A stretch of 33,610 nt of DNA from a virus. The stretch spans positions 1-33,610 of IMG/VR virus record IMGVR_UViG_3300022602_000270, one strand, 5' to 3'. The position numbers and the translations under genes were made by a program. Positions 14,955 to 21,809 of the stretch are shown here, piece by piece. Each line of letters opens with the position of its first letter. Within the stretch, counting starts at the first letter, position 1. Under the pieces are notes generated by a model, which saw only the letters and a program-made list of their open reading frames with translations, did not search any database and had not been told where the DNA came from.

Positions 14955-15550
14955 GGCATCCACAGGAAAGCAGTCGAAGTCGCGGTATCGGTATCGCAGT
15001 CAAGGCCAAGAATCTTGGTTTCGGCAAGCTGGATCATCGCGGGCTCCGCGTTACCATCTCTCCAGCCCTTGCTTAGAGACTGCCAGCCATCGTGAGCAAG
15101 TCCTTTGGCTTGAAGGTGCGCGATAACTGCTCGACTTCCGTAATCTCCTTCTAGCCATCCAACGGCCTTCATTCGCTTCTGCACGACGGCGAAGTAAGCA
15201 TCGATGCGGCCCTGATCGCCTGGCTGAGCATCATAGTCGACAGTGAAAGCGATCTCGACAGACTTCGGGACTCCGAGCCTGGTGAGGACAAGAATGGCTT
15301 CGGTGGCATCGGCACCAGCCCTGACCTCGTCGAAGTAATCAGCATTCGTTGGCAAGGTTTCCCAGACGAAACCGACAGCTACGCCATTGGCATGCAGTTC
15401 CTTGATCTCGGTTGGTGTTACCTGTTTGTTCCGGAAGTTCTGAGTATCTGGCGAAATGTAGCGGATTACGAAATCGTAGCCAGCGGCCTTGATAGCCTTG
15501 GCGTTGCCCAACACGGAGCACGGAGTATCAAATCCCTTGAGGTTAATCAT
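14951..15550 (-). CDS. Endolysin, DUF1906 glycoside-hydrolase-like
   Basis: Starting at ATG 15550 (AAAGGCGAG upstream) the 199-aa product begins MINLKGFDTPCSVLGNAKAI. KGFDTP, GYDFVIRYISPDT, ELHANGVAVGFVWET and EIAFTVDYDA follow the TIM-barrel pattern of DUF1906/Rv2525c-like domains used as phage lysins. Asp8, Glu64 and the DYD region are likely active-site residues. A longer start (15637) adds a poor Arg-rich N-terminus. No cell-wall-binding domain or signal peptide is visible, so release should depend on a holin. It heads the overlapping membrane-protein cassette. Confidence 0.85.
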   Translation of the reverse strand: MINLKGFDTPCSVLGNAKAIKAAGYDFVIRYISPDTQNFRNKQVTPTEIKELHANGVAVGFVWETLPTNADYFDEVRAGADATEAILVLTRLGVPKSVEIAFTVDYDAQPGDQGRIDAYFAVVQKRMKAVGWLEGDYGSRAVIAHLQAKGLAHDGWQSLSKGWRDGNAEPAMIQLAETKILGLDCDTDTATSTAFLWMP

Positions 15551-15731
15551 CTTGGACTCGCCTTTGCGGTCGGTACCGGTTTCCGGTTTGGTAGTCGAGC
15601 GATTCGCCACGGTCAGCCGCCGCCGTCTTCGGGCCATAGCACCAACTGATCCAGATGTCGTTCAGGTAGCGCTCCACGCGCTCGCTTTCGCTGACCTTCT
15701 CGGTGCCGGTGGGCGTACACGGTTGCCGCAT
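15543..15731 (-). CDS. 62-aa hypothetical ORF before the endolysin
   Basis: ATG 15731 to TAA 15543; the stop overlaps the endolysin start by 8 bases. The middle part looks protein-like (KVSESERVERYLNDIWISWC), the end is basic (RYRPQRRVQDD). No Shine-Dalgarno is seen, and the gene starts 24 bases after a terminator, so it would be first in its transcript. Other frames in the region are also open for 30-40 codons. Moderate to low support. Confidence 0.4.
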   Translation of the reverse strand: MRQPCTPTGTEKVSESERVERYLNDIWISWCYGPKTAAADRGESLDYQTGNRYRPQRRVQDD

Positions 15732-15754
15732 TTGCGTTCACGGTAGAGTTCGCG

Positions 15755-15791
15755 GCAAAACAAAAAAGCGGCCAGGAGATTCCTGCCGCTT
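15755..15791 (-). terminator. Strong intrinsic terminator between replication and lysis genes
   Basis: On the minus strand AAGCGGCAGGA and TCCTGGCCGCTT pair around a 3-base loop with one bulged C, followed by TTTTTTGTTTTG (arms at 15766-15777 and 15781-15791). It divides the leftward early/replication genes from the lysis and head genes. A late promoter or antiterminator must act here, but no clear late promoter was found. Confidence 0.9.
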
Positions 15792-15951
15792 ACTGCGTTT
15801 GGTCGGACATTTCAGGCGCGACAAAACGGTTACGCAAATATTCTCCATCGGAACCCCGCGACTTTGCAAGGGCTTTTCGAAATTTCTCATAAATTTTCTG
15901 GCGCAGGAGAACACCTTCAAGGCTGTCGCTCTCCTGCCAGCGTGTTCTCAA
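15790..15951 (-). CDS. 53-aa basic protein with TTG start
   Basis: TTG at 15951 shares TTGA with the upstream stop, and TAA at 15790 touches the terminator stem. The peptide reads LRTRWQESDSLEGVLLRQKI and then YEKFRKALAKSRG. It looks alpha-helical and coding; the rival frame in the same place crosses the terminator. Function is unknown; a small early regulator is possible. Confidence 0.6.
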   Translation of the reverse strand: MRTRWQESDSLEGVLLRQKIYEKFRKALAKSRGSDGEYLRNRFVAPEMSDQTQ

Positions 15952-16556
15952 CGGGGGTCCAACCCCGCAGTTTCTGTGAGACCTCGCAGGAAGCGCCTGT
16001 ACTGCCTCGTCAGGAAGTGGATCTTGTTCAGCCCCCAGTCAAAGCAGATCTGATCGACAAAAGAGTTCGGGAACTTGACGAGGTCGTAGGTCCTTCGTGT
16101 GACCATCTTCGGTTCTGCTCTGACGTAGGAAACCGGAGCCTGATCCTGGGGGCGAACTGGATCCGACCTTGTCCCGTCCTCGAAGACATAGACCACGGCT
16201 GCAGCCGTTTCCTGAACTCCGAGCACGTGAATGTACATCAGGAAAGGCTTGGCCATGGCGGGTGCGCTCTTGAGCCAGTTCTCAACCTCTGCGTAGGTCA
16301 TCAGGATTGCACTTGGGTCCGAAGGGCTGGAATCGCCACCAAACGATGGCAAGCCCGTGAACGAGGGCACGGCTGCGGGATCTCCGCTGACTAGGCGCTC
16401 GTTGACAACTCGGCCCCAAATGTCCAGCCACTTGATGGCTTCGGCGTATGTTGGTGAACTTTGATCTTCCTTGGTTTTAGTTTCTGTCATGGCCTCGTGT
16501 GTGGGTTTGGTCCGGAATTCGTTGGCGAGATTTTCAGCGGGAAAAACAGTGCTCAT
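15948..16556 (-). CDS. 202-aa protein after the helicase, unknown
   Basis: The ATG overlaps the helicase stop (ATGA). Residues 1-35 are polar. TYAEAIKWLDIWGRVVNERL and MTYAEVENWLKSAPA are helical repeats of a kind (TYAE + WL), and the C-terminus (VTRRTYDLVKFPNSFVDQICFDWGLNKIHFLTRQYRRFLRGL) is basic and helical. No enzyme motif is seen. Coupling to the helicase suggests a replication or regulatory role, without proof. Confidence 0.65.
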   Translation of the reverse strand: MSTVFPAENLANEFRTKPTHEAMTETKTKEDQSSPTYAEAIKWLDIWGRVVNERLVSGDPAAVPSFTGLPSFGGDSSPSDPSAILMTYAEVENWLKSAPAMAKPFLMYIHVLGVQETAAAVVYVFEDGTRSDPVRPQDQAPVSYVRAEPKMVTRRTYDLVKFPNSFVDQICFDWGLNKIHFLTRQYRRFLRGLTETAGLDPR

Positions 16557-17812
16557 GCGGCGCGGTCCTCAAATCGAAGCCGCTCCAGGCTCCAGTCAAA
16601 GAGGAATTCGACCTTCCGGCCTTTCGTGGATTGCTTGCCGAATCGGGAATAGGGTATCTCGATCATCTTCGTGGTCTCGGACTCCTCGCCAATTCGAAGA
16701 ACCCAGGCCGCGTCTTCTTCCCATTTGCGTGAGCCCTTGGTGATCGCTCTCCGCTCCTGGTTGCCTTCCGTGATCTGAGATCCAACGACGCCGGCGATTC
16801 CTGTGCGCTCAAAGCACCTGCTAAGTTCTCCCGAGCAAATGTCCTGCTCCGAAAGCGGAGAGTTGGCTTTCCGGCTTGAACTCGTAAGCTTTTGCGCGTA
16901 GTCAACGAACACGCAATCAAACTTGTAGCGATCCTGATTGACCTCAAGCCACCTGCAAAATGTCTCGACGTCGTAGCCACTGCGAAGACTCGTGGCATCG
17001 TAGAACCAAGCATCCCAGGTGTTGTTGATCTGCCACAGCGCAGCGTTAAATTCCTCGAGATTCGACAGGTTTTGCGTCGGTGTTCGCGAGAATCCGCTCA
17101 GGTTTCTGAGCGCCCTTCGCTTCAACCTCGTGCTGTTGAGGTCTGCAAAAGTTGCGTAAAGCACCCGATGTCCTTGCTGAGCTTGCTCAATAAAGCTGGA
17201 GAGCATGAACGTGGACTTGCCACCCTTGTGGTAAGCACTGACAATGCTCATCTGGCCCTTCGGATAGCCCTTGGTGCCGATGGCTCCGTCCAGAGTGACG
17301 AAGCCGGTGGTGATGCCTTCGAGAGCGTCGTCATCATCGAGTTCGATGCTGGACAGACTTCGAATTGGGGCTCTGCCTCCTGACAAGACCTTGGGTTGGC
17401 TATCGTGAAGATCGCGGATACTTCCAAGGTCCGCGTCCTCGTTCACCATCCTCAGAATCCGCTGGCACTTGTCTTCGATTGCACGCTTCTCCGCGAGTTC
17501 GAGTGCAGTGTCAGCGTAAGTCTGCCAGTTGCTTGGACTCGGAACAAACTCCGCGATTTCGAGCAAGTAATCCTCGCCGCCAGCTTCCTTGAGGTCCTGT
17601 GCAGGAATCTCCTGCCTCAGGCTCAGGATGTCGACATCACAACCCTTGCTGATGATCTGGTAAGCAGCTCTGGCGATGACCCGATGAGCAGGGCGCAGGA
17701 ATGCTTGCACGGGAACAGCGCCCGAGAGCATGAGCTGATCACGGCTCAGGAGCAGGCTTCCCAAGAACGCCATCTCGGCTTCGTATGCCCTTTTGGCTTG
17801 CTCCTCCGTCAT
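16553..17812 (-). CDS. DnaB-like replicative helicase
   Basis: 419 aa. Residues 10-110 match the DnaB N-terminal domain (EAEMAFLGSLLLSRDQL; FLRPAHRVIARAAY). The RecA-like part has Walker A AYHKGGKST (193-201), Walker B FVDY (Asp304), and a later SQITEGN and SRFGKQSTKG, as in helicases. Where DnaB usually has SLEM there is TFADLN, so the catalytic Glu may be Asp. The linker is short. It would unwind phage DNA ahead of the host polymerase. It overlaps the organiser gene by 4 bases, as expected for a loader-helicase pair. Confidence 0.85.
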   Translation of the reverse strand: MTEEQAKRAYEAEMAFLGSLLLSRDQLMLSGAVPVQAFLRPAHRVIARAAYQIISKGCDVDILSLRQEIPAQDLKEAGGEDYLLEIAEFVPSPSNWQTYADTALELAEKRAIEDKCQRILRMVNEDADLGSIRDLHDSQPKVLSGGRAPIRSLSSIELDDDDALEGITTGFVTLDGAIGTKGYPKGQMSIVSAYHKGGKSTFMLSSFIEQAQQGHRVLYATFADLNSTRLKRRALRNLSGFSRTPTQNLSNLEEFNAALWQINNTWDAWFYDATSLRSGYDVETFCRWLEVNQDRYKFDCVFVDYAQKLTSSSRKANSPLSEQDICSGELSRCFERTGIAGVVGSQITEGNQERRAITKGSRKWEEDAAWVLRIGEESETTKMIEIPYSRFGKQSTKGRKVEFLFDWSLERLRFEDRAA

Positions 17813-18594
17813 CGGTGGATCATCTCCAGTTCGGCTTCGGTTAGACCAAGCACCTGAACAGTGACGGGTTGGGCAGGAGGAGGACTAGAACTCCTGCTCT
17901 CGAATTTCTTGAACATCAACCGCCAGTTCGATATCGGCCTGAATTCCGCATCCTGCCAACCCACGCTCTCGTAGAATTCAAAAAACTCATCCGCGAGTCC
18001 GTCCCGTCCCAAAGTCTTGGCGTGAGCACGAACTTGGTCACGAGTGGGGATGGCATGTCGCTGGTAGGAATCAAGATTTCGACGGTTTTCGATTTCCTCT
18101 GATTTGCCCCCAAGTACATCCTCTTCGGAACGAGTATCTGTATTCTTTTCTGGTTCTGGTACAGGCTCTGGTACAGGCTCTGGTACTGGCTCTGGCTCTG
18201 GTAGTCCCGACACTGTAGCGGTATCTGTGACAGTGTCCCTACACTGTCCCGACACTGTAGGGACGATGAATGCAGTATTGGCCCTTTTAAGCGATAAACG
18301 GGTTGCATCGTCGGCATGTTTGCACCAATCGTGAACGATCAGGCCATGCACGGGATCGTTATCGATCCATTTGGCCGTGATCATGGCCGAGATCAAAGCG
18401 CCTTCTTCTCCATCCCACTCGACCCAGGCTTCTATCTCTTCGACCGAGTATTTGCCGATATTGCCATTGGGGGTGTAGCGTCCTGTGAAGTGCCAAACGG
18501 CCTCCAAGTAGCCCAAGCACTCTCCTTTTGTCAGCTTGAGTAGGGTCTTTAGCCTAAAGAACTTTGGATGATCAACGACAGCTCTTAATGCCAT
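17809..18594 (-). CDS. Replisome organiser / DnaD- or lambda O-like protein
   Basis: 261 aa with AAGGAGGAG 7 bases before the ATG. Residues 1-100 look like a winged-helix domain (FFRLKTLLKLTKGECLGYLEAVWHF; KYSVEEIEAWVEWDGEEGAL). Residues about 107-155 are a linker with repeated TVSG and PEPVPEP. The C-terminal part (RDQVRAHAKTLGRDGLADEFFEFYESVGW; SNWRLMFKKFE) matches the usual end of phage DnaD/O-type proteins. It lies just before the helicase. The linker DNA carries repeats that may be the origin. The inferred role is origin binding and helicase loading. Confidence 0.75.
   Translation of the reverse strand: MALRAVVDHPKFFRLKTLLKLTKGECLGYLEAVWHFTGRYTPNGNIGKYSVEEIEAWVEWDGEEGALISAMITAKWIDNDPVHGLIVHDWCKHADDATRLSLKRANTAFIVPTVSGQCRDTVTDTATVSGLPEPEPVPEPVPEPVPEPEKNTDTRSEEDVLGGKSEEIENRRNLDSYQRHAIPTRDQVRAHAKTLGRDGLADEFFEFYESVGWQDAEFRPISNWRLMFKKFESRSSSPPPAQPVTVQVLGLTEAELEMIHR
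18151..18264. repeat. Iteron-like repeats inside the organiser gene (candidate replication origin)
   Basis: CACTGT occurs at 18211, 18242 and 18253 and inverted (ACAGTG) at 18230, within 50 bases. CCCGACACTGTAG occurs twice. GTCCCTACA and TGTAGGGAC (18236-18264) form a palindrome. Next to them, a 12-base unit TGGTACAGGCTC repeats about four times (18151-18203). Iterons inside the initiator gene is the lambda O/ori arrangement. The repeats also encode TVSG and PEPVPEP, so coding repeats alone could explain them. Confidence 0.5.
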
Positions 18595-18771
18595 TTATGC
18601 GCTCCTCCTTCTCTGGGTCTTGCCTCGGTTTTCGTGTCTGCGCATGGCGATCCTGTCCTCAATTACCTGCCGAAAGCTGATACATTTCCTTCGCTCTTCC
18701 CAATCCTTGAGCCTGTCCGAAACCGCGTCAATATTCATGTCTAGTCTGGGTGCCGGTGCCGGATATTTCAT
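18595..18771 (-). CDS. 58-aa basic protein before the organiser gene
   Basis: ATG 18771 to TAA 18595, one base before the organiser ATG. The sequence starts MKYPAPAPRLDMNIDAVSDR, has DWEERRKCISFRQVIEDRI, and ends in an Arg-rich tail (RGKTQRRRSA). It has no known motif. The end of this gene encodes the organiser's ribosome binding site. Frame, coupling and lack of alternatives support it. Confidence 0.6.
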   Translation of the reverse strand: MKYPAPAPRLDMNIDAVSDRLKDWEERRKCISFRQVIEDRIAMRRHENRGKTQRRRSA

Positions 18772-18797
18772 CTCTTAATCCCTCGCATTCTCGCCAT
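18768..18797 (-). CDS. Nine-residue linking ORF
   Basis: It starts in the resolvase stop (TAATG) and ends in the next start (ATGA), reading MARMRGIKR. A minimal ORF with both junctions suggests that ribosomes re-initiate through it. It could equally be chance. Confidence 0.3.
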   Translation of the reverse strand: MARMRGIKR

Positions 18798-19321
18798 TAC
18801 TTGTTCACCTTTCTTGTTCTGGGTTTTGGTGCGGGTGTAATGCTTCTTGTGCTAGGAATCAGGCTGATGTAGAACTCTGCTTCGCTCTTGCTATCGTGTG
18901 GAGGCTCGACGACTACCGTGATACCTCGAACAAATTCCACCTTATCATCCTTTATCAAGCCCAAGCCTTCGTGATCAAGATCTCCGTTCTTTTTGAACGA
19001 TCTCGGCTTCAGTAGGTCCATGCATGGCTTGACCACATTGTCGATATCTCTGGACGCTGGGAAGCCCTTTCCGAGGCGAATGGTGATCACGACTTCGACA
19101 GGTATTTCAACCGCCTTATCCTTGAGGTCTTCGTGCTCTAGACAGCACTCTCGCAGCCACTTCTTGTATTCAGCGGCCTTGGCAACACGCCCACCCCACA
19201 CACGCCACAAACGGTTTGCAGACGGAGGAATCGGCACCATGATGCCAGCAGGTCTCGATGATGGATCCGCGACCTCATTCTGATCCGATGCGTTGGTTTC
19301 GGTTTCGAACAGGGATGCCAT
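18797..19321 (-). CDS. rusA: RusA-like Holliday junction resolvase
   Basis: Starting at ATG 19321 (TGATG with the upstream stop; GTG 19324 is also possible), the product is 174 aa. IPPSANRLWRVWGGR, then KAAEYKKWLRECC, then RDIDNVVKPCMDLL and GLIKDDKVEFV match RusA, including the paired acidic residues (RDIDN and KDD) that bind Mg. RusA homodimers cut four-way junctions. In phages it resolves recombination intermediates before packaging. The N-terminal 25 residues are extra and polar; the C-terminus is basic (PKPRTRKVNK). Confidence 0.85.
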   Translation of the reverse strand: MASLFETETNASDQNEVADPSSRPAGIMVPIPPSANRLWRVWGGRVAKAAEYKKWLRECCLEHEDLKDKAVEIPVEVVITIRLGKGFPASRDIDNVVKPCMDLLKPRSFKKNGDLDHEGLGLIKDDKVEFVRGITVVVEPPHDSKSEAEFYISLIPSTRSITPAPKPRTRKVNK

Positions 19322-19464
19322 CACGCTGCCTCCGCTTCGTCGGCCTTCTCGACCATGCCTTGAACGGTTTCGTCGCTATCTCGACCAAGCCGGAGACCCG
19401 CCCACACGATGACCGCGCAACAAGCAATCATAGAGGCGATGATCACGGTTAGGGCAGTAGCCAT
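19321..19464 (-). CDS. 47-aa small membrane protein
   Basis: ATG 19464 directly follows the upstream TAG, and the TGA overlaps the resolvase start (TGATG). The helix TALTVIIASMIACCAVIVWAG is followed by RLGRDSDET and an acidic tail. Its role is unknown. It sits between DNA-handling genes, away from lysis genes. Confidence 0.65.
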   Translation of the reverse strand: MATALTVIIASMIACCAVIVWAGLRLGRDSDETVQGMVEKADEAEAA

Positions 19465-20514
19465 CTACTTCACCCCCTGCAACTGCTTTCGCAAAATCTC
19501 AAGGAACTTGTACTGGCCTCCCTCGGGCATCCCATCCATGGCACGGATAAGGGGCTCGCATTCCGTAAGAGCTACCGTAACAGTCGCTGGTGACACTCCA
19601 TAGCGACCGCCCAGTTTCAAGGGTCCAAGCTCTCGATCGCGGACGCAGAGAATGACCTTGTCCAAGTCCAGGCGTATGTGATCAAAAGTCAAGGCTGGCA
19701 AAGTCGAAAGCCCTGATCGAATCCAATCTTCCCAAGGCTGTCCAATCTGTCGCTCCGGCATTCGCCAACCACTTAGCCAAGGCTTAGGCCTTGGGTTTGA
19801 AGTTTCGATGCCCTGCGAGGGTACGGAGTCGTGTACGGTTGCCTGCGACACCGGAGACGAAGCTTTTGGGGCTGGCTTCACCTCTGGAGTTGGTTCTGGT
19901 TGCTCGTCACCAAAATTGGCATTCACCACTACGTTATCAGGGGAGCTTGGATTCTGGCCTCCACCGACTTCTACCGTCTCGCTGATCACGCATCCATCAG
20001 CATCAAGCTCTTCTGGCGGGGCGATCACTCCGGACGCGGTTATGAACCCGCGAAGGGAGTGGGCTGTCTCCGGATCAATTGAATGCGTCAGCCTGTAGAA
20101 GTTGGACTTACCCCTGCCAGCGAGCTCGACCATGAAGTCAAGCCCTCGCAGTCCTACCCTTGGCGTAATCTCTGCCGCAAGCCGAGTAAGTTGAGAAGCC
20201 CTGCTTTTGCTCCCCAGCAATTCCGCGAACGCGGGATCAACGAGAGCAAGCTCAAGGAGATCGGAAACAACAACTTTCTGCGCTCCCAGTTCTCGCCACC
20301 AACGGCCACAGAACTGATTCCAGGCGCCCTTAGTCAAAGGAAGCGGGTTGAGTCTGCGCTGAGGCGAGACTTCAGAGGCTGGTGATGAGCTACCGGTTAC
20401 AGGAATAGCTACTGCTGTTGCTTTTTCCTGAAGAACTCTCTCAAGGATGAGCCGGTCGCCTTCCTCCAACTTCGATTCTAAGTACGCGAGCGCTCGCGTT
20501 CGCCAGCTACTCAT
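19465..20514 (-). CDS. 349-aa putative DNA-binding replication/regulatory protein
   Basis: Residues about 60-150 (GAWNQFCGRWWRELG; VVVSDLLELA; SKSRASQLTRLAAEITPRVG; GKSNFYRLTH) look like the winged-helix end of phage primase-helicases (DLLxLA ... LGxxSxxSxxTRLGxxL ... YRL). Residues about 155-240 are a Pro/Glu/Ser linker (EPTPEVKPAPKASS). Residues about 250-349 contain LGGRYGVSPATVTVALTECE, a possible helix-turn-helix. It lies in the early leftward operon before RusA and overlaps the upstream gene (ATGA). There is no catalytic motif, so an accessory replication or regulatory role is inferred. Confidence 0.65.
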   Translation of the reverse strand: MSSWRTRALAYLESKLEEGDRLILERVLQEKATAVAIPVTGSSSPASEVSPQRRLNPLPLTKGAWNQFCGRWWRELGAQKVVVSDLLELALVDPAFAELLGSKSRASQLTRLAAEITPRVGLRGLDFMVELAGRGKSNFYRLTHSIDPETAHSLRGFITASGVIAPPEELDADGCVISETVEVGGGQNPSSPDNVVVNANFGDEQPEPTPEVKPAPKASSPVSQATVHDSVPSQGIETSNPRPKPWLSGWRMPERQIGQPWEDWIRSGLSTLPALTFDHIRLDLDKVILCVRDRELGPLKLGGRYGVSPATVTVALTECEPLIRAMDGMPEGGQYKFLEILRKQLQGVK

Positions 20515-20716
20515 GGCCTGCCTCCGACGCAGCTAAAGAAATCAGAACTTCTCTTGGTCTTGGGCCATCAGTCGCGACCACAGAGTTCAAGGCAACGCCG
20601 ATCGACATCTGCTCGTAGGTGTCGTCCCCGTTGATGGGCGGCATGGTGAACCCCTTGAGGATCGCCATCAAAAACTTAGAGTGAATGGGAATACTTGATT
20701 TCGTTGTATCTGCCAA
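20507..20716 (-). CDS. 69-aa protein with TTG start
   Basis: TTG 20716 has a strong AAGGAGG six to seven bases upstream, part of a CCCC-AAGGA-GGGG hairpin. The product starts MADTTKSSIPIHSKFLMAIL and contains GVALNSVVATDGPRPREVLI. No family is recognised. It overlaps the next gene by 8 bases. The rare start with a hairpinned site suggests controlled translation. Confidence 0.65.
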   Translation of the reverse strand: MADTTKSSIPIHSKFLMAILKGFTMPPINGDDTYEQMSIGVALNSVVATDGPRPREVLISLAASEAGHE

Positions 20717-20773
20717 TTAACCCCTCCTTGGGGTGGTCGGGGCTTTCGTGGTAACATAACGCTGTCGTTGCAT
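20717..20773 (-). CDS. 18-aa possible leader peptide
   Basis: ATG 20773 to TAA 20717, with the stop right before the TTG of the 69-aa gene. It reads MQRQRYVTTKAPTTPRRG. Its translation would open the hairpin over the next ribosome binding site. Support rests on position only. Confidence 0.25.
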   Translation of the reverse strand: MQRQRYVTTKAPTTPRRG

Positions 20774-20795
20774 TGCCGCGAAAGCGGGGATGTAC

Positions 20796-21014
20796 TCAGC
20801 CCGCTGTGTTGTCGGAAGCCAGCGGGCCATTTGCTTCTTGGGGGTCGGATTTCTTGAGCAACTTGGTTGCCCACTCACGACTAATCCCGAACTCGGCCGC
20901 AATACTGCTCGCGGTTTCTCCCGTCTCTGATCGCCTAAGCAATCGCCCCCGGATTTCCTGCTCTTGAGCTGGGTGCAGCTTTCGCCGTTGATCGGCCAAT
21001 GGTCGAATATCCAT
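20796..21014 (-). CDS. 72-aa helix-turn-helix protein, first gene of the leftward operon
   Basis: Residues about 35-55 (TASSIAAEFGISREWATKLLKK) are a clear HTH. The N-terminus is basic (RPLADQRRKLHPAQEQEI). There is no Shine-Dalgarno. A TATAAT box ends 9 bases before the ATG, so the message is nearly leaderless. Divergent from the repressor, it stands where Cro sits in lambda, but the HTH is of the transposase/resolvase (AxxFGIS) style. It is probably an early regulator. Confidence 0.75.
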   Translation of the reverse strand: MDIRPLADQRRKLHPAQEQEIRGRLLRRSETGETASSIAAEFGISREWATKLLKKSDPQEANGPLASDNTAG

Positions 21015-21022
21015 TGAATGGG

Positions 21023-21053
21023 ATTATATACCCATTCTTATTTACACTGTGAA
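21023..21053 (-). promoter_or_regulatory. Leftward lytic promoter (PL-type)
   Basis: Minus strand: -35 TTCACA (21053-21048), 17 bases, then TATATA (21030-21025), or 19 bases and TATAAT (21028-21023). The -35 is also a repressor-type hexamer, shared with the rightward promoter. It should drive the HTH gene and all genes to the left. Confidence 0.65.
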
Positions 21054-21068
21054 TAGTTTGTGAACAAA
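21048..21068. promoter_or_regulatory. Operator region left of the repressor gene
   Basis: TGTGAA occurs at 21048-21053 and 21059-21064, 11 bases apart; the second is in the near palindrome TTTGTGAACAAA (21057-21068). The same hexamers in the opposite orientation lie on the other side of the repressor. Binding would cover the -35 of the leftward promoter. Confidence 0.65.
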
Positions 21069-21091
21069 TGTGTTAATTTGTTGTAGCCAAC

Positions 21092-21763
21092 ATGATTTGC
21101 ATGGCTTCCGACGATCCACGAATACATTTGATAAATGCTCAGCTCACCCGGCTTGGGCTGTCAGCGCGTTGGCTGGCTGACAAGATCGGGGTAAGTAACG
21201 TCGCTTTGAGTAAGTGGTTGAACGGAGACAGTGTGCCCAGGAACAAGGACAGCTGGACACAAATGCTTTCAGTGCTGAAGGACTATGAAAAGGATATTTC
21301 GAATAACAAAACCGTCGCCTTGCAGAGAGTTGGACTCCGTAAAGTCATTGTCTATCCGAGTATCACCGCTGGCATGATGGGAAGTGTTGAAGCTGATTCC
21401 TTCACTTTAGACCTTAAAGACTGGGGTACAGACCGCGAGCGATGGGGGCGTACGATCAGCGGCCACTCAATGGAACCTGAACTGATCCCAGAAGATATTG
21501 TTATCTTTGAGGATCGACCGTATGAGCCTTATCACGTTGTCCACGCCTTCGACAACGGGGAAGATACGATCAAGGTTGTTCGCGGTCACGGCGATTCCGT
21601 GGAACTTGTACCGATCAATCCAGATTATTCGGTGCTTCCTGCTCGCAATGTGAACATCAAAGGGGTTGCTGTAGCTCGAATCCGCAAGGGGCCAGAGGGA
21701 ATTGTCACTACCACCGAATACCCTCACGGAATGCGGTTTAGAGTTCATTCACAAAAAGCGTAA
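21092..21763 (+). CDS. Prophage repressor, LexA/CI-type with S24 peptidase domain
   Basis: Residues 12-50 are an HTH (LTRLGLSARWLADKIGVSNVALSKWLNGDSV). Residues 85-215 are an S24 domain, with Ser126 in SGHSMEPEL, Lys161 in GEDTIKVVRG, and an Ala-Gly cleavage candidate at 93-94 (SITAGMMG). So RecA-triggered self-cleavage and induction by DNA damage are expected. A start at ATG 21092 or 21101 is possible; no Shine-Dalgarno is visible. It sits between mirrored operator arrays, and its 3' end contains a further hexamer (21748). No terminator separates it from the rightward promoter, so lysogenic transcripts may run into the early genes. Confidence 0.9.
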   Translation: MICMASDDPRIHLINAQLTRLGLSARWLADKIGVSNVALSKWLNGDSVPRNKDSWTQMLSVLKDYEKDISNNKTVALQRVGLRKVIVYPSITAGMMGSVEADSFTLDLKDWGTDRERWGRTISGHSMEPELIPEDIVIFEDRPYEPYHVVHAFDNGEDTIKVVRGHGDSVELVPINPDYSVLPARNVNIKGVAVARIRKGPEGIVTTTEYPHGMRFRVHSQKA

Positions 21764-21786
21764 AAACTATTCACAAATAGTTCACA
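21748..21786. promoter_or_regulatory. Operator region right of the repressor gene
   Basis: TTCACA occurs at 21748-21753 (in the repressor's last codons), 21770-21775 and 21781-21786, spaced by 22 and 11 bases. CTATTCACAAATAG (21768-21780 region) is palindromic around CACA. The arrangement mirrors the left operator. Confidence 0.65.
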
Positions 21787-21809
21787 AACAATTAACGACG
21801 TTGTATACT
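21781..21809 (+). promoter_or_regulatory. Rightward lytic promoter (PR-type) and leader hairpin
   Basis: -35 TTCACA (21781-21786), 17-base spacer, -10 TATACT (21804-21809). The -35 is the third hexamer of the right operator. The leader contains a hairpin (CCAAG-CCCG and CGGG-CGA-CTTGG, 21815-21841) that covers part of the TTGGAG ribosome binding site of the first gene. Confidence 0.7.

Noticed and set aside
15738-15920. Minus-strand ORF of 60 codons over the 15755 terminator
   Set aside because: The frame starting at TTG 15951 has better protein character and stops at the terminator stem.
15703-16053. Plus-strand ORF of 116 codons
   Set aside because: It runs against two better supported minus-strand genes and through a strong terminator, with Arg/Cys-rich random-like content.
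21041-21069. Repressor's own promoter TTTACA-17-ACAAAT
   Set aside because: The -10 matches only 3 of 6 positions; the start of repressor transcription cannot be placed with confidence.
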